NCBI RefSeq assembly: GCF_003797125.1
Contig: NZ_RKKE01000002.1
Coordinates: 409,661-473,660, forward strand
DNA: 64,000 nucleotides
DNA from: Shewanella frigidimarina
GTDB lineage: Bacteria > Pseudomonadota > Gammaproteobacteria > Enterobacterales > Shewanellaceae
Reading direction: 5' to 3'
This document shows, piece after piece, positions 39,761 through 49,001 of the stretch (position 1 is the first letter of the stretch; each line of letters opens with the position of its first letter). Position numbers and translations under genes: made by a program. The notes below the pieces were generated by a model that was not told the DNA's origin, ran no database searches, and was given only the letters and a program-made list of their open reading frames with translations.

Positions 39761-39778
39761 AAGCAAAAATTAAGCCAC
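39761..39778 (-). promoter_or_regulatory. Putative sigma-54 promoter of flhA
   Basis: On the minus strand the sequence TGGCTT-N5-TTGCTT has the invariant GG and GC separated by exactly ten bases. It lies in the flhB-flhA gap; predicted transcription would begin near 39751, about 60 bases before the flhA ATG. Confidence 0.8.
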
Positions 39779-39808
39779 AAATATTATCTATCTAAAATAG
39801 ATTATTTA

Positions 39809-40942
39809 TTAGTGTTTTAAATCATCTGGTATGGGTTGTTTAAGCGGGATAGGTTTTGGTCGACGGCCTTTACCTTTTTGATACTGTCTCAACTGGAACA
39901 CATAAGCTAATACCTGCGCAACGGCGGTAAATAAGCCTTCTGGCACTTGTTGATCCACTTTAGTCGTGTGGTAAATAGCACGAGCCAACGGCGGAGCCGA
40001 TACAATAGCAACGTTATGTTCTCGAGCAATTTCACGTATTCTAAAGGCTACATCATCGACACCTTTGGCGATTAAAAAAGGGGCTGATGAGCGGCTGACA
40101 TCGTATTTAACTGCCACAGCATAATGCTCTGGGTTAACCACAATAACATCCGCATTAGGCACTTCGGTCATCATGCGCCGTTGTGCCATCTCCTGCTGCA
40201 TTTGTCTTATCCGGCCTTTAACTTCAGGTTTACCTTCAGTGTCTTTATATTCGTCTTTGACTTCCTGTTTAGTCATTTTTAACTGTTTTTTGTGGTTCCA
40301 AATTTGAAATGGCACATCAATAATCACAATCAATAACATCGAACTGCAGAGTAAGATGAACATCCAGATAAGCAAATCTAGAGCATGATAAACATTGCCC
40401 GGCAGGTGATCGCTGGACAGAGTCAAAATATCGTAGAAATAAAATTTTAATAAAAAATAAGCCGATAATGCTACCACCGAAAACTTAGCAATACCCTTAG
40501 TAAGCTCAACCAATGCCTGGGTGCCAAACATACGCTTAAAACCGTTCATGGGATTTAACTTACTGCCTTTAGGCATAAACGCTTTGACAGAAAAAGACAT
40601 CCCACCTAAAACAATATTTCCTAGGAAAGACACAAATGCCAGCAAAGCAATAAAGCTAATTAACGGCCCAGCAAGTTCACTGCCTACGACCCCCCACACA
40701 CGAAACATGGAATTAGTATCAAAAATTTGATCGCGCTCCATCGAGAAAATTTGCTTCATAATATTATAGAGGCTTTTGGCAATTGCCGGTCCTGTCATCG
40801 AAAACCCAACAGATGCAGCAAGCAGTACCGCTGCGGTACCTAACTCTTTAGAGCGAGCTACTTGACCTTTTTCTCGAGATTGTTCAAGTCGTTTGGATGT
40901 GGGGTCTTCTGTGCGTTCTTGACCGCTGTCACTTTCTGCCAT
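39809..40942 (-). CDS. flhB: FlhB, export gate and substrate-specificity switch
   Basis: A 377-residue integral membrane protein of the flagellar export apparatus. The N-terminus (TEDPTSKRLEQSREKGQVARS) and four membrane segments are typical. The autocleavage site in the cytoplasmic domain reads NPEH (residues 270-273) where many homologues have NPTH; the catalytic Asn and Pro are kept. A C-terminal basic/Pro tail follows. It is the last gene of the fliK-flhB unit and starts nine bases after fliR. Confidence 0.96.
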   Translation of the reverse strand: MAESDSGQERTEDPTSKRLEQSREKGQVARSKELGTAAVLLAASVGFSMTGPAIAKSLYNIMKQIFSMERDQIFDTNSMFRVWGVVGSELAGPLISFIALLAFVSFLGNIVLGGMSFSVKAFMPKGSKLNPMNGFKRMFGTQALVELTKGIAKFSVVALSAYFLLKFYFYDILTLSSDHLPGNVYHALDLLIWMFILLCSSMLLIVIIDVPFQIWNHKKQLKMTKQEVKDEYKDTEGKPEVKGRIRQMQQEMAQRRMMTEVPNADVIVVNPEHYAVAVKYDVSRSSAPFLIAKGVDDVAFRIREIAREHNVAIVSAPPLARAIYHTTKVDQQVPEGLFTAVAQVLAYVFQLRQYQKGKGRRPKPIPLKQPIPDDLKH

Positions 40943-40951
40943 ACATGCCCC

Positions 40952-41755
40952 TTAGAATACTACTGAGCCATCAAGTTGACATTGAAGTTGCAGAACATCA
41001 CACATAAGTAACTGCGCAGCCATCCACACTTCATCAAAATGCGCCATGATAGGTGCTAATGTTAACCACAAAATCAACAAACCACTGACCATTGTGACCG
41101 GAAAACCAATAGAGAAAATATTTAATTGAGGTGAGGCGCGAGTCATTACACCAAAGGATAAATTAATTAATAACAACGCAACAATAGCCGAAATCGACAT
41201 CGTTAATGCAGAGCCAAACATAAAGCTGCCCCAATCAGCAAGTGCGCGATAATTAGCGATTGATATACCTTGATTTGAAATAGGAATGGTTTCAAAACTG
41301 GCCACCAACATCCGTATCATTAACAAATGGCCGTCAACAGCTAAAAAGATAAGCGTTGCCAATAATAGAAAAAAGTTACTCACAACAGGCGTTTGTTCGC
41401 CAGATCCAGGATCGACCATGGAGGCAAAACCTAAACTGGTTTGCATACCAATTATTTGCCCTGTTAATACAAATGTCTGCATCACCATTAAGGTCACAAA
41501 TCCCATGGTGACGCCAATTAAAATTTGCTGAGCAATGACAAAAACGGAACTCAATGCCAGTAACTCGACGTTTTCAATAGGGGGTAAAATAGGCGCCACG
41601 GCCATCGTTATCGCTACAGATAACATCAATCGAACTCGAGCAGGAGTAGTATTGGCGCCAAATACCGCCATCACCATGAGCATGGATGAAATACGAAAAA
41701 ACGGCAAAAGATATGCGGCGATTGTTTGACTGATTTCATCAAACAAAATATCCAT
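40952..41755 (-). CDS. fliR: FliR, flagellar export membrane protein
   Basis: A 267-residue polytopic membrane protein that forms the export gate with FliP and FliQ. It has about six hydrophobic segments, with FLLATLIFLAVDGHLLMIR characteristic of the family. It starts three bases after fliQ. Confidence 0.95.
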   Translation of the reverse strand: MDILFDEISQTIAAYLLPFFRISSMLMVMAVFGANTTPARVRLMLSVAITMAVAPILPPIENVELLALSSVFVIAQQILIGVTMGFVTLMVMQTFVLTGQIIGMQTSLGFASMVDPGSGEQTPVVSNFFLLLATLIFLAVDGHLLMIRMLVASFETIPISNQGISIANYRALADWGSFMFGSALTMSISAIVALLLINLSFGVMTRASPQLNIFSIGFPVTMVSGLLILWLTLAPIMAHFDEVWMAAQLLMCDVLQLQCQLDGSVVF

Positions 41756-41758
41756 GGC

Positions 41759-42028
41759 TTAACCTATAACCTGTGGGATGAGATTAACCATCTCAAAGAA
41801 AAAATCCATCATGGTTTGCACTAGCCAATGGCCTAAAAACATCAACGCGAATAACGTCACCAATAAACGTGGTAAAAAGCTTAAGGTTTGTTCGTTAATG
41901 GATGTCGCGGCCTGAAATACCGCCACAATTAAACCGATGAATAAGCCTGGTAAAATAATCGCTGACACAATTAATACGATAACCGATAGTGCTTCTCGAA
42001 AGATATCAATGAGCGATTCTGGAGACAT
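41759..42028 (-). CDS. fliQ: FliQ, flagellar export membrane protein
   Basis: An 89-residue protein with two membrane helices and the family motif LIVAVFQAATSINEQTLSFLP. Part of the FliPQR export gate. Length is exactly that of the family; located between fliP and fliR. Confidence 0.95.
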   Translation of the reverse strand: MSPESLIDIFREALSVIVLIVSAIILPGLFIGLIVAVFQAATSINEQTLSFLPRLLVTLFALMFLGHWLVQTMMDFFFEMVNLIPQVIG

Positions 42029-42040
42029 AAATACGCGGCC

Positions 42041-42802
42041 TTATATTCCGAAACTATTCGCTAATGTGCCCATCACTAAGCCCCAACCATCGACGAGTAC
42101 AAACAACATAATTTTAAATGGCAATGACACAATCATCGGTGACAACATCATCATACCCATGGCCATTAGAATACTGGCGACGACCAAATCGAGTACTAAA
42201 AAAGGCACAAACAGCATAAAGCCGATTTGGAACGCCGTTTTAAGTTCACTGGTAATAAACGCTGGGATCACCACGCTCATTGGTGCTTGCTCAGGAGATT
42301 GAATATCCTTATAGCCAGAGATTTCAATAAATGTTTGTAAGTCAGTGGTACGCACTTGCGATAGCATAAATGTTTTAATCGGTTCTTTTCCAACATCATA
42401 AGCTTGCGTTAACGTCATGGTTTCATTGATATAAGGCTCTACAGCTTCAGCATAAATCTTATCAAAAACCGGCGCCATAATAAAAAAAGTCATGAACAAA
42501 CTGATGCCTATCAATACCTGATTAGAAGGTGTTTGTTGTAAACCTAAAGCTTGTCTTAATATCGATAGCACAACAATAATGCGGGTAAATGAAGTGAGCA
42601 TTATCACCATTGCAGGAATAAAACTCATTGCTGTCATCAGCAATAAAATCTGCATGGTTACCGAATATTCAGTTGTTCCGTCTGCAGCTGTTGTAACCGT
42701 TAACGCTGGTAGCACACCGTCTTGAGCCAGTGCTGTGGGCGATAAAATCATTGCCACTAGCGCCATCATCGCCAATGCCAATACTGTTGTGTACTTATTC
42801 AT
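42041..42802 (-). CDS. fliP: FliP, flagellar export membrane protein
   Basis: A 253-residue protein with a cleavable signal peptide (residues 1-26, ending SPTALAQ) and four membrane helices. Family motifs are [20 protein letters not shown] and a C-terminal region with [10 protein letters not shown] and [13 protein letters not shown]. Its ATG overlaps the fliO stop by one base (TAATG). AAGGA precedes the start. Confidence 0.96.
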   Translation of the reverse strand: MNKYTTVLALAMMALVAMILSPTALAQDGVLPALTVTTAADGTTEYSVTMQILLLMTAMSFIPAMVIMLTSFTRIIVVLSILRQALGLQQTPSNQVLIGISLFMTFFIMAPVFDKIYAEAVEPYINETMTLTQAYDVGKEPIKTFMLSQVRTTDLQTFIEISGYKDIQSPEQAPMSVVIPAFITSELKTAFQIGFMLFVPFLVLDLVVASILMAMGMMMLSPMIVSLPFKIMLFVLVDGWGLVMGTLANSFGI

Positions 42803-43212
42803 TATTGCTGTTCCTTGGCTTGTTTTAGACGACTAGCAAACGAGGAAATGGGAACGTCGACGGGAGTGGCTAACTTATCAATCAGATTAATCTGTTGCGA
42901 GGTTACACCAAGTAGATATTGCTGGCCATTTACCTCTACCAGTACCACTTTTTCACGTTGGCCGATGGAAGTCACTGCAATCGTTTTAATCACACCGCCA
43001 CTTGATGGCACTAACTTAAGGCGTTTTACAATATAAGCTAACAAAAAAATAATCGCTAATACGACAATTAATCCACCAACCATGTTGGCCAAAGTTGCCA
43101 TATTGGACACTTCAACAGGGTGAGCAGAGGTATTTTTAGCTAGAGTGCTAGACACTTCAGGGACGCTTAACGCCTCACTCATAATGCTCAGCATTAGTAT
43201 TATATTCGCCAC
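42802..43212 (-). CDS. fliO: FliO, flagellar export assembly protein
   Basis: A small membrane protein of about 136 residues that stabilises FliP. One membrane helix ([19 protein letters not shown]) is followed by a cytoplasmic beta-rich domain with [20 protein letters not shown] and YLLGVT, the family signature. The frame opens with a TTG at 43245. GTG at 43212 has AAGGA six bases upstream and gives a short hydrophobic N-terminus, so I prefer it; the start is uncertain. Confidence 0.85.
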   Translation of the reverse strand: MANIILMLSIMSEALSVPEVSSTLAKNTSAHPVEVSNMATLANMVGGLIVVLAIIFLLAYIVKRLKLVPSSGGVIKTIAVTSIGQREKVVLVEVNGQQYLLGVTSQQINLIDKLATPVDVPISSFASRLKQAKEQQ

Positions 43213-43297
43213 TGCTATTCCTTGTTTGTGCAACCAATCAAGCAAACTTCAGCACGTGCTAATATTTGCTATATTATTGTTTATAATATAATTTTAG

Positions 43298-43681
43298 TTA
43301 TTTTAGTTTTTTAATACGTTCTGTTTGGCTAATAACATCCGTTAGACGGATACCAAATTTGTCATTCACTACCACTACCTCACCATGAGCAATTAAGGTT
43401 CCATTAACCATAACGTCTAAAGGCTCACCAGCTACACGGTCAAGTTCGACCACCGAACCTTGGTTGAGCTGGAGTAAATTACGGATGCTAATAAAACTAC
43501 GACCCACTTCCATGGAAATCGTTACCGGAATATCTAGAATACCGTCTAACTTGGCTGCTTCTTCTTTCGTAATCGGTCTAGAGTCATCGACTAACTCATC
43601 AAGTTCGACATGTTCTGCTTCTTCTAAAGCTTGCTCTGCCATTGCTGCAGCCCAGTCATCGCCTGTATCTTCTGTGCTCAT
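43298..43681 (-). CDS. fliN: FliN, flagellar motor switch protein
   Basis: A 127-residue C-ring protein. The C-terminal SpoA domain (ILDIPVTISMEVGRSFISIR to IRLTDVI) is complete; the N-terminal third is acidic. FliN binds FliH and CheY-P and forms the C-ring base. It follows fliM by 11 bases. Confidence 0.96.
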   Translation of the reverse strand: MSTEDTGDDWAAAMAEQALEEAEHVELDELVDDSRPITKEEAAKLDGILDIPVTISMEVGRSFISIRNLLQLNQGSVVELDRVAGEPLDVMVNGTLIAHGEVVVVNDKFGIRLTDVISQTERIKKLK

Positions 43682-43692
43682 TCTACTTCACC

Positions 43693-44721
43693 TTATAAAT
43701 CTGAAATATCACGCGACTTGCCTTTGCGAGTCACTAATTGCATCTCTGTTTTAACCGTTTCTGGCCGCGGAATTTTCTCACTGATTTTTAATGCTAAATT
43801 ATCGCGCGATTTCCCCATTTTACAACGATAAGTCGGCAAACCTTCAATTCGCATCATAATGTGTTCTGGTAAATCTATCGGAATAATATCCCCTGCTTTA
43901 AACCCCATAACATCACGTAATGTCACTTCATGTTCAACAACATTGACATCAAAACCGACCTGCACATCCATAATTTCATCACGTAATGCTTGCGACCAGC
44001 GCATATCAGTATCTTGTTTATCACTTTGAACACCGGCATCGAGTAATTCACGAATAGGCTCAATCATCGAATACGGCATGGTAATATGGAAATCACCGCC
44101 GCCGCCATCAACTTCGATATGGAACGAATTAATCACTACCACTTCGGTCGGGCTGACAATATTCGCCATTGCAGGATTCACTTCAGAGTCGAGGTACTCA
44201 AACTCCACATCCATTACCGGTGCCCATGCTTCTTTATAATCTTCAAAAATAATTTTAAGCAACAACTGCACAATACGGCGCTCTGTTGGTGTAAATTCAC
44301 GGCCTTCAATTTTGGCATGAAACCGGCCATCACCACCAAAGAAATTGTCTACCAGAATAAAGACTAATCGTGCTTCCATGGTGATTAATGCAGTGCCCTT
44401 AAGTGGGCTGAAACGCACCATATTTAAACTGGTTGGCACAAATAAAGTATGCACATACTCGCCAAACTTCAGCATTTGTACGCCATTGATCGACACTTCG
44501 GCTGCGCGGCGCATCATGTTAAACATACTGATGCGTAAATGCCGTGCAAATCGCTCATTTACGATTTCAAGCGTTGGCATACGGCCACGCACAATTCTAT
44601 CTTGAGAAGAGAAATCATAAGAACGCGCATCAGCACTGTCCTCTTCTATCTCATCATCATCTACATCATCAACACCATGCAATAGCGCATCAATTTCATC
44701 TTGGCTTAATAAATCACTCAC
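43693..44721 (-). CDS. fliM: FliM, flagellar motor switch protein
   Basis: A 342-residue C-ring protein. The N-terminal peptide LLSQDEIDALLHG is the CheY-P binding site, the middle domain contains FGEYVHTLFVPTSLNMVRF and a GGDG loop, and the C-terminal SpoA domain binds FliN. GTG start with AAGG seven bases upstream. Lies between fliL and fliN. Confidence 0.97.
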   Translation of the reverse strand: MSDLLSQDEIDALLHGVDDVDDDEIEEDSADARSYDFSSQDRIVRGRMPTLEIVNERFARHLRISMFNMMRRAAEVSINGVQMLKFGEYVHTLFVPTSLNMVRFSPLKGTALITMEARLVFILVDNFFGGDGRFHAKIEGREFTPTERRIVQLLLKIIFEDYKEAWAPVMDVEFEYLDSEVNPAMANIVSPTEVVVINSFHIEVDGGGGDFHITMPYSMIEPIRELLDAGVQSDKQDTDMRWSQALRDEIMDVQVGFDVNVVEHEVTLRDVMGFKAGDIIPIDLPEHIMMRIEGLPTYRCKMGKSRDNLALKISEKIPRPETVKTEMQLVTRKGKSRDISDL

Positions 44722-44750
44722 ATCATCGCCTTAGCAGTTAATGCTTTTGG

Positions 44751-45272
44751 TTATTGCATTACAAAGCCAGTAAACAGGACTTTTTCAACAACTTTCTTGC
44801 CTGTTATTGGTTGCAGCGTATTTTGAACATTGAGTAACGCTAACTGACGTAACTCATCTTTACCTGCTTGGGTACTGAGTTTTTGTACGTCTGCAGCACT
44901 AAAAGTAGTTAATAATGCATCTTCAATCAATGGAATATGTTTTTGTGTCAGTACACTATCATCTTCACCGCGCACCATTAATTGAACTTTTATTTCAACC
45001 AACCTAGCTCTATCGACACCTGGTAAATTAAATAGGAAAGGTCTAGGCATGCCAACATAATCAGCTTCAGCATTATTTACCGGTGCAACAGCTTCTGTAG
45101 ATTCATCGGCGTTTACTGCAATAGGGGCTGGCTCGTCTGACCCCATGAAAAACCAAAATCCGCCTCCAATGAGTAAAACCAACACTAAACCAATGCCACC
45201 AAAGATGACTAATTTATTACTTTTTTTACCGCCTTCAGCGGGTTCGTTTAATTCTAATTCTTGTTCAGGCAT
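44751..45272 (-). CDS. fliL: FliL, flagellar basal-body-associated protein
   Basis: A 173-residue single-pass membrane protein near the stator ring that supports torque. The helix is at about 22-45 (LVIFGGIGLVLVLLIGGGFW) and a periplasmic FliL domain follows with PRPFLFNLPG and KVLFTGFVMQ at the end. AGGA precedes the ATG. It lies between fliK and fliM. Confidence 0.94.
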   Translation of the reverse strand: MPEQELELNEPAEGGKKSNKLVIFGGIGLVLVLLIGGGFWFFMGSDEPAPIAVNADESTEAVAPVNNAEADYVGMPRPFLFNLPGVDRARLVEIKVQLMVRGEDDSVLTQKHIPLIEDALLTTFSAADVQKLSTQAGKDELRQLALLNVQNTLQPITGKKVVEKVLFTGFVMQ

Positions 45273-45365
45273 TCTGGTTCCTAATCAACATTGTGATTAA
45301 CATTAAAACGTAGCTAAGTAGCCAGCTCTTATTGAAAAGTCATATTATTGCTATAGGTTACCTGC

Positions 45366-46904
45366 TTAAGCATAATAATCTATAGCTGAATGTAAACTCC
45401 TTGATGGATTTGTCATCAAGCTGACCTCTTGTGCTGAAATTTCGTCCAACTGACTGTCTCCCCCACCTTGATTAGATGATTGTTCATGCGGTTGTTCACT
45501 ACCACCATCACCTTGGGACACTTGGCTGTCTGTCAGTTGTAATCCTTCTTGAGCCAGCATATCGCGTAATCGAGGCATCGCTTGTTCAACGATATCGCGG
45601 GTTTGCGACTGCGCTACATGAAACTGTACCTGAGTTTGATCACCTTGAATCTGAATTTTAACCGTTAAATGTCCAAGTTCTGGCGGATCAAGACGAATTT
45701 CAGCTTGTTGGATACCATTACTGACCATGGTTATTAACTGCTGTTTCATTACCGGAGAAAAACGCTGGATCATCTCTTGCATCTGAGCACCTGGTTCTCC
45801 TTGTGGTCTTAACGATAGCTGAAATTGCGGAACATCACTTTTATGAACCGACGTAAAGCTACTCTGATTTTGTAACGCCTTGCTGTCAGTGTCACCGATG
45901 TCAGCCAGCGTATCTAATCCAAAACTAGTTTGATTTACAGCGGTTGAAGGATCACCGGAGGCGCGTTTTGTAGCTAAGGAATCTAAGACCACCGAAAAGT
46001 CAGCTTTTGCTAGCATTTTGGCATTATCAGTGTCTAATTTGATATTGCCATCAATACGAGTTTTGTCGCCTAAAATGGTATCAGGATCAATTGTCATCGC
46101 CGATGTAGCTTCTGTTAACGCTGCTGAACTGCTAACTCCAGAATGTAAAGCTACAGTTTGATCGACTTTAGCGGCTGCTGAATTCAGGTTTGTCGCACTT
46201 ACTTGACCTTGAACAGCCACACTTGTGGCAACAGACTTATCAAATTGGCTCTGTTCTTCACTATTAAGCACGCTATCGGATTGTTGGCTATTAAGCGTGC
46301 TAGAAGACAATTCATCACTGCTAGTCATAACCGTTGCTTGTAAATTGAAGTCACTAAGTAATTTGCTTAACTCTTGATTGTCTAGAGCTTGAATATCTTG
46401 TATAGATAAATCGGCAAATGCCATTAAGTTGTCGAGGTCTTCTGGACTAAGCTGAGAAAGAACATCTTTAATAGAAGAAACATCAGCTTCAAGTTCAATA
46501 AGATCACTATCAAGATCCACATCTGCAGTGTTACTTTCAGGTTCTGTGGAAACTGCTGCGTCAAAATAAACGTCAGATTTATCGACATGCGGCAATTCAT
46601 TTCCGCCAGAGGAATGACGTTTATTAAATGAATCGGCCATATTAAGTTGAGCAAAAATCAATTCCGCATCTGCATTTTCTTCGGTAGACAACTCGTTTGC
46701 TAACGCAACACTGGTTTTGTCAACGTCTGTATCAATTGACACCTGCGCTGTATTACCACTACGCCGTATAACAAGATCGGATTCACTCGCCTGATTGAAA
46801 GCAGATAAGAATGATGTATTTTCAACATCTTGTACATTTCCCTTCGTACTCACATCGGCAGATTTACTGCTACTGCCAAGTAAGATATTGCTCATCTGCT
46901 GCAT
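45366..46904 (-). CDS. fliK: FliK, flagellar hook-length control protein
   Basis: A protein of about 512 residues. The long N-terminal part is Ser/Asp/Thr-rich and poorly conserved, serving as a molecular ruler. The C-terminal Flg_hook domain is recognisable (LRPQGEPGAQMQEMIQRF, AEIRLDPPELGHLTVKIQ) and is followed by a Gln/Ser/Gly-rich tail. ATG 46904 has GGAG six bases upstream; a GTG four codons earlier also lies in frame but has no site. A sigma-54 site lies about 185 bases upstream. Confidence 0.92.
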   Translation of the reverse strand: MQQMSNILLGSSSKSADVSTKGNVQDVENTSFLSAFNQASESDLVIRRSGNTAQVSIDTDVDKTSVALANELSTEENADAELIFAQLNMADSFNKRHSSGGNELPHVDKSDVYFDAAVSTEPESNTADVDLDSDLIELEADVSSIKDVLSQLSPEDLDNLMAFADLSIQDIQALDNQELSKLLSDFNLQATVMTSSDELSSSTLNSQQSDSVLNSEEQSQFDKSVATSVAVQGQVSATNLNSAAAKVDQTVALHSGVSSSAALTEATSAMTIDPDTILGDKTRIDGNIKLDTDNAKMLAKADFSVVLDSLATKRASGDPSTAVNQTSFGLDTLADIGDTDSKALQNQSSFTSVHKSDVPQFQLSLRPQGEPGAQMQEMIQRFSPVMKQQLITMVSNGIQQAEIRLDPPELGHLTVKIQIQGDQTQVQFHVAQSQTRDIVEQAMPRLRDMLAQEGLQLTDSQVSQGDGGSEQPHEQSSNQGGGDSQLDEISAQEVSLMTNPSRSLHSAIDYYA

Positions 46905-47208
46905 AATCTGCTCCACTCAATCAAACAAGGTTAAGTTATTGGTCGTCTAATAAATAGCTCTGTATTTAAACCTTATGCGTCATATAACGGTTTATTTCGC
47001 TATATCAATAAGGTCATTGTGAAAACCTCATAAAGAGTTATTCACTGTCGCTTCGCTGACGATTTTTATTTCAATCATTGTTATTAAGCAATTTAAATGC
47101 CAATACGCATTGGCTGAATAAGATTTCAGTGATTAAACATACAAAAAAAGTAACCAAAAAGTTAAGCGTAAACGATATTAGGATTAGAGAGTCATTTGAC
47201 TGGTAGGG
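46905..47208 (-). other. fliJ-fliK intergenic region and long fliK leader
   Basis: Carries the sigma-54 site at 47086-47103. Transcription from it would leave an untranslated leader of about 170 bases before fliK, longer than at the other sigma-54 sites here. No terminator with a T-run is visible after fliJ, and no ORF is seen. Confidence 0.55.
47086..47103 (-). promoter_or_regulatory. Putative sigma-54 promoter of the fliK operon
   Basis: Minus-strand TTGGCATTTAAATTGCTT: the GG and GC are ten bases apart and both half-sites are near consensus. It lies between fliJ and fliK and would drive fliKLMNOPQR-flhB. Confidence 0.85.
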
Positions 47209-47655
47209 CTATTTAAGATTTCGACGAAAATATTGCTGCATAGCAAATTCATCCGACATTTTTTGTTCGCGTTTAGCTTCTATTACCATCGCTTTAGTTG
47301 CTTTTTGGCTTAATAGCATTTCTACCGCTTTGCGTTTTTGTTGTTTTTCTTGCCAATGAATTTGACGATAACCCACCTGTTTTTCGGCATCTTTAACAGC
47401 GGCAACTTGCTGGGTGATTGCACTATCTACTTGGCGAATAAATTGATGAAATTGATGGTATTGGTTAGCACGTAATGTAGTACCAGTGTGCCCTTCCATC
47501 TGTTTCATATAATCTAAACGATAGTTATTTAGTGCATCCAACTGGCCCTGGCGTTTTTGTTTTTCAAATTGCGCAGACTTAAGCTGTAATGCCGCTTGAT
47601 CTTCTGCGGCGGTGGCTAACTTCAAAACCGTCAATAGTGGGTCAGTTCGAGTCAT
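47209..47655 (-). CDS. fliJ: FliJ, flagellar export chaperone
   Basis: A coiled-coil protein of about 148 residues that interacts with the FliI ATPase and FlhA. Almost the entire sequence is helical and rich in Gln, Lys and Glu, as for the family; weak conservation is normal. ATG 47655 is chosen because AGGG lies nine bases upstream and it begins after the fliI stop. A GTG six codons earlier would overlap the ribosome site. Confidence 0.88.
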   Translation of the reverse strand: MTRTDPLLTVLKLATAAEDQAALQLKSAQFEKQKRQGQLDALNNYRLDYMKQMEGHTGTTLRANQYHQFHQFIRQVDSAITQQVAAVKDAEKQVGYRQIHWQEKQQKRKAVEMLLSQKATKAMVIEAKREQKMSDEFAMQQYFRRNLK

Positions 47656-47660
47656 TGATA

Positions 47661-49001
47661 TTATCCCTGACACTGTGCGGCAATTTGAGTTAACATGACT
47701 CGGCTTTCTTCAAACGTCATCGGCTCTTTAAATCCCTGCCGCAAAAAAGCATTCATTGCAGGTTGTAAACGTATGGCATTATCAATTCTAGGATCGCTGC
47801 CTTGCGAGTACGCGCCAATTGAAATCAGATCGCGATTTTGTTGATACAGTGAATACATCTGTTTAACTTTACGCATCGCTTCTAAGTGTTCTTCACTAAT
47901 CACCATCGGCGCGACACGGCTAATCGATGCTTCCACATCAATAGCGGGATAATGACCCGAATCAGCAAGCTGACGAGATAATACAATGTGGCCATCTAAA
48001 ATTGCTCGGGAAGCATCGGCAATAGGATCTTGCTGGTCATCACCTTCGGTTAATACCGTATAAAAAGCGGTAATTGAACCTTGTCCGGCACCGCCGTTAC
48101 CCGCTCGCTCAACCAGGCGCGGTAATTTAGCAAATACCGAAGGTGGATAGCCTTTGGTGGCAGGTGGTTCGCCTACAGCAAGAGCGACTTCTCGTTGTGC
48201 TTGTGCGTAACGCGTTAAACTGTCCATCAGCAATAGTACATCGTAACCTAAATCTCTAAAATACTCAGCGATACGAGTGGACGTTTCACAGGCTCGTAAG
48301 CGCATTAACGGAGAAGTATCCGCAGGTGCAGCCACAACGACTGAACGCGCACGACCTTCTTTACCTAAAATTTCTTCAATAAACTCTTTAACTTCACGGC
48401 CACGTTCGCCCACTAACCCCACCACAATAATGTCGGCTTTAGATCCTCGTGTCATCATGCCAAGCAGCACACTTTTACCCACACCGGAACCAGCAAACAA
48501 GCCCATTCGCTGCCCTTTACCAACCGTTAACATCGAGTTGATAGCACGAACGCCAACATCTAACGGTTCAGTAATCGCTCGTCGAGATAATGGATTAATA
48601 TAAGGACCATGACGTGATGCATGTTGATCTGTATTAAGCGGGCCTAAACCATCTAACGGAACGCCGCTACCGTCTAATACTCTGCCTAATAATGATAAAC
48701 CTACATTTAATCCTGATTGTTCGCCTAAAGGTTTTACACGAGCGCCAGGCAATACACCTCTAAGCTCTTCAATAGGCATTAAATACAGTAACTTGTCATC
48801 AAAACCGACAACCTCAGCAACCAGTTCACCAACCATTGTTTCAATAGAGCATAAACTACCAACCGGCGCGCGGCACCCAGTCGCTTCAAGCGTTAAACCA
48901 ACAACCCTAACTAACTGACCACTTGCAACTGGTCGCAGTGGTAACACGTGTTTATGATGTACCGCAAATTTGTTAAGTAGTTTATGTTGACGAGTGCTCA
49001 T
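47661..49001 (-). CDS. fliI: FliI, flagellar export ATPase
   Basis: A 446-residue F1-beta-like ATPase powering export. The Walker A motif is [15 protein letters not shown], Walker B is [17 protein letters not shown], and the family loop [18 protein letters not shown] is present. ATG 49001 is supported by AAGGA six bases upstream. It overlaps the end of fliH by 20 bases, suggesting coupled synthesis of the two partners. Confidence 0.97.
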   Translation of the reverse strand: MSTRQHKLLNKFAVHHKHVLPLRPVASGQLVRVVGLTLEATGCRAPVGSLCSIETMVGELVAEVVGFDDKLLYLMPIEELRGVLPGARVKPLGEQSGLNVGLSLLGRVLDGSGVPLDGLGPLNTDQHASRHGPYINPLSRRAITEPLDVGVRAINSMLTVGKGQRMGLFAGSGVGKSVLLGMMTRGSKADIIVVGLVGERGREVKEFIEEILGKEGRARSVVVAAPADTSPLMRLRACETSTRIAEYFRDLGYDVLLLMDSLTRYAQAQREVALAVGEPPATKGYPPSVFAKLPRLVERAGNGGAGQGSITAFYTVLTEGDDQQDPIADASRAILDGHIVLSRQLADSGHYPAIDVEASISRVAPMVISEEHLEAMRKVKQMYSLYQQNRDLISIGAYSQGSDPRIDNAIRLQPAMNAFLRQGFKEPMTFEESRVMLTQIAAQCQG

